From Trichobilharzia regenti (lineage: Eukaryota > Platyhelminthes > Trematoda > Strigeidida > Schistosomatidae), in contig OX235270.1 of assembly GCA_944472135.2 (NCBI GenBank), forward strand, positions 135,051,632 through 135,115,631: DNA of 64,000 nt. Reading direction: 5' to 3'. The notes under the pieces are model-generated. The model was given only the letters and a program-made list of their open reading frames with translations, had not been told where the DNA came from and searched no databases. The number at the start of each line of letters is the position of its first letter. Positions within the stretch are counted from its first letter, which is position 1. Below, in pieces: positions 63,043 to 64,000 of the stretch. The translations under genes were made by a program, and so were the position numbers.

Positions 63043-64000
63043 GTAAGTTATTTATACACTGCTTTGTTTATTTTGTTTTCATACAGTAATCTCACCCGTT
63101 TCATCGCTAATCAACCACGTCGGTTATTCCTTTTTAACTGACAGAATTTTTACTGGAGATATTTAATGTTACAAGATAAGAAGTAGATCCTGTTTCATAT
63201 ACCATACATTTCATGGAAGGTAGAAATTTCAGTTATTTTCGCAATATTCTGTCTACTGCGTTTTATTAATGCATCTTCGAATAATTACTTTTTCTGTTTC
63301 TCGTTCTTTGATAAACTACGACATGACAATTTGTGTAGGTGTAGTAAGTTTAGACTGTGCCTTGAACAGTAGTGTCTGCATTTTTTGCTTGTAGATAAAA
63401 GACCTAACAATAAGGAGAATTATTAGCATATTTTGTTTAAATTGTTTAGCGAAGGCGGGAAAGAACTTTTTTTCTTCTCCGCCTTGCATAATAGCATGAA
63501 TAAAGGGCTACATGAAACACTGTTCTGCAGACAAAAAATAAACACGGCCAGACAAAAAGAAACAAAAATTATTCTGGAAAATTAATCGGATTTTTCATTG
63601 CCAAATAACAAAAATGAATTCCATTCGATTACTCCCTTCAGCTGTGAGAAAACTTTGATGTTGTGAGAACGCTTTTGACTGAGTTGCATTCTGTGAACAC
63701 AGTTATCCAATCATGAGACATTTTTATGGACCAAACACTTTTTTTGAGAAACCTTCTGTGATAAAATCAGCTGAAAGTGGCCATTTCTATTCACTAAAGT
63801 ACCCTTACTCAGTATTTAATCACCCGTTATCTTTTCTATTTCTCAATGAAGAACAAACAAAACGATATTGCTGCTCTTACTTACGTTTCGCTATTTAATG
63901 CTGCTGACAGCTTTACCAAAGTGTTATTAAACCAGAGTTTACAAAATTTCCGCTTATAAATAACAACTTTATCATCGTTCATTAGTATGGGGTCATTTTT
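63043..64000. other. Intron 2 of the LicD-type gene, or further unrecognised exons
   Basis: No exon matching the rest of a LicD domain could be picked out. A 61-codon ORF at 63713 is not convincing. Confidence 0.4.

Overview
This is a stretch of an AT-rich trematode chromosome, most likely a blood fluke (Schistosoma or a close relative). The evidence is the combination of repeats: tRNA-derived SINEs carrying a hammerhead-ribozyme-like module (Smalpha type), CR1-like and RTE/SR2-like non-LTR retrotransposons, several Penelope-like elements (PLEs) with RT and GIY-YIG domains, and Ty3/Gypsy LTR elements. Coding-type sequence is almost entirely of transposon origin. There is one assembly gap (21274-21350).

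Layout. 1-6 kb: decayed CR1, RTE and PLE pieces. 6.06-9.44 kb: a PLE with short flanking direct repeats and one long frame broken only by three in-frame stops. 10.5-13.5 kb: a 5'-truncated CR1/jockey-like LINE with an 881-codon ORF. 16.8-17.3 kb: two SINE copies head to head, forming a 250-bp-arm palindrome. 18.5-21 kb: further SINEs and a PLE N-terminal remnant. 21.4-24.3 kb: Gypsy LTRs, RT and protease remnants, including a solo LTR inside pol with a 5-bp target duplication. 24.06-26.31 kb: first copy of a 2.25-kb duplication. 27-32 kb: a CR1-like element with long open ORF1 and ORF2. 33.7-38.35 kb: a complete Gypsy element with nearly identical 244-bp LTRs. 38.61-40.86 kb: second copy of the duplication. 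43-53 kb: Gypsy LTR, a 348-codon ORF followed by ~190-bp tandem repeats, PLE and SINE debris, and a 1.07-kb internally deleted LTR element. 53.8-62 kb: SINE/LINE chimeras and RTE fragments in both orientations.

Host-like genes are few. (1) A two-exon gene (39737-39862 and 40799-41002) encodes a 109-aa protein that aligns with the Sm core protein SmD2. It is strongly diverged, and its sister copy at 25185-26311 is frameshifted and truncated. (2) Exon 1 (59232-59998) and exon 2 (62931-63042) of a type II membrane protein with a LicD/fukutin-type domain; the gene runs off the right edge. (3) A 348-codon minus-strand ORF (45323-46369) may be an exon of an unrecognised membrane-anchored protein.

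The genes do not form a pathway. The organising theme is nested and duplicated retroelements. The most novel items are the duplicated divergent SmD2-like gene, the SINE palindrome, the PLE with its terminal repeats and stop pattern, and the compact deleted LTR element that keeps promoter, priming and target-duplication features.
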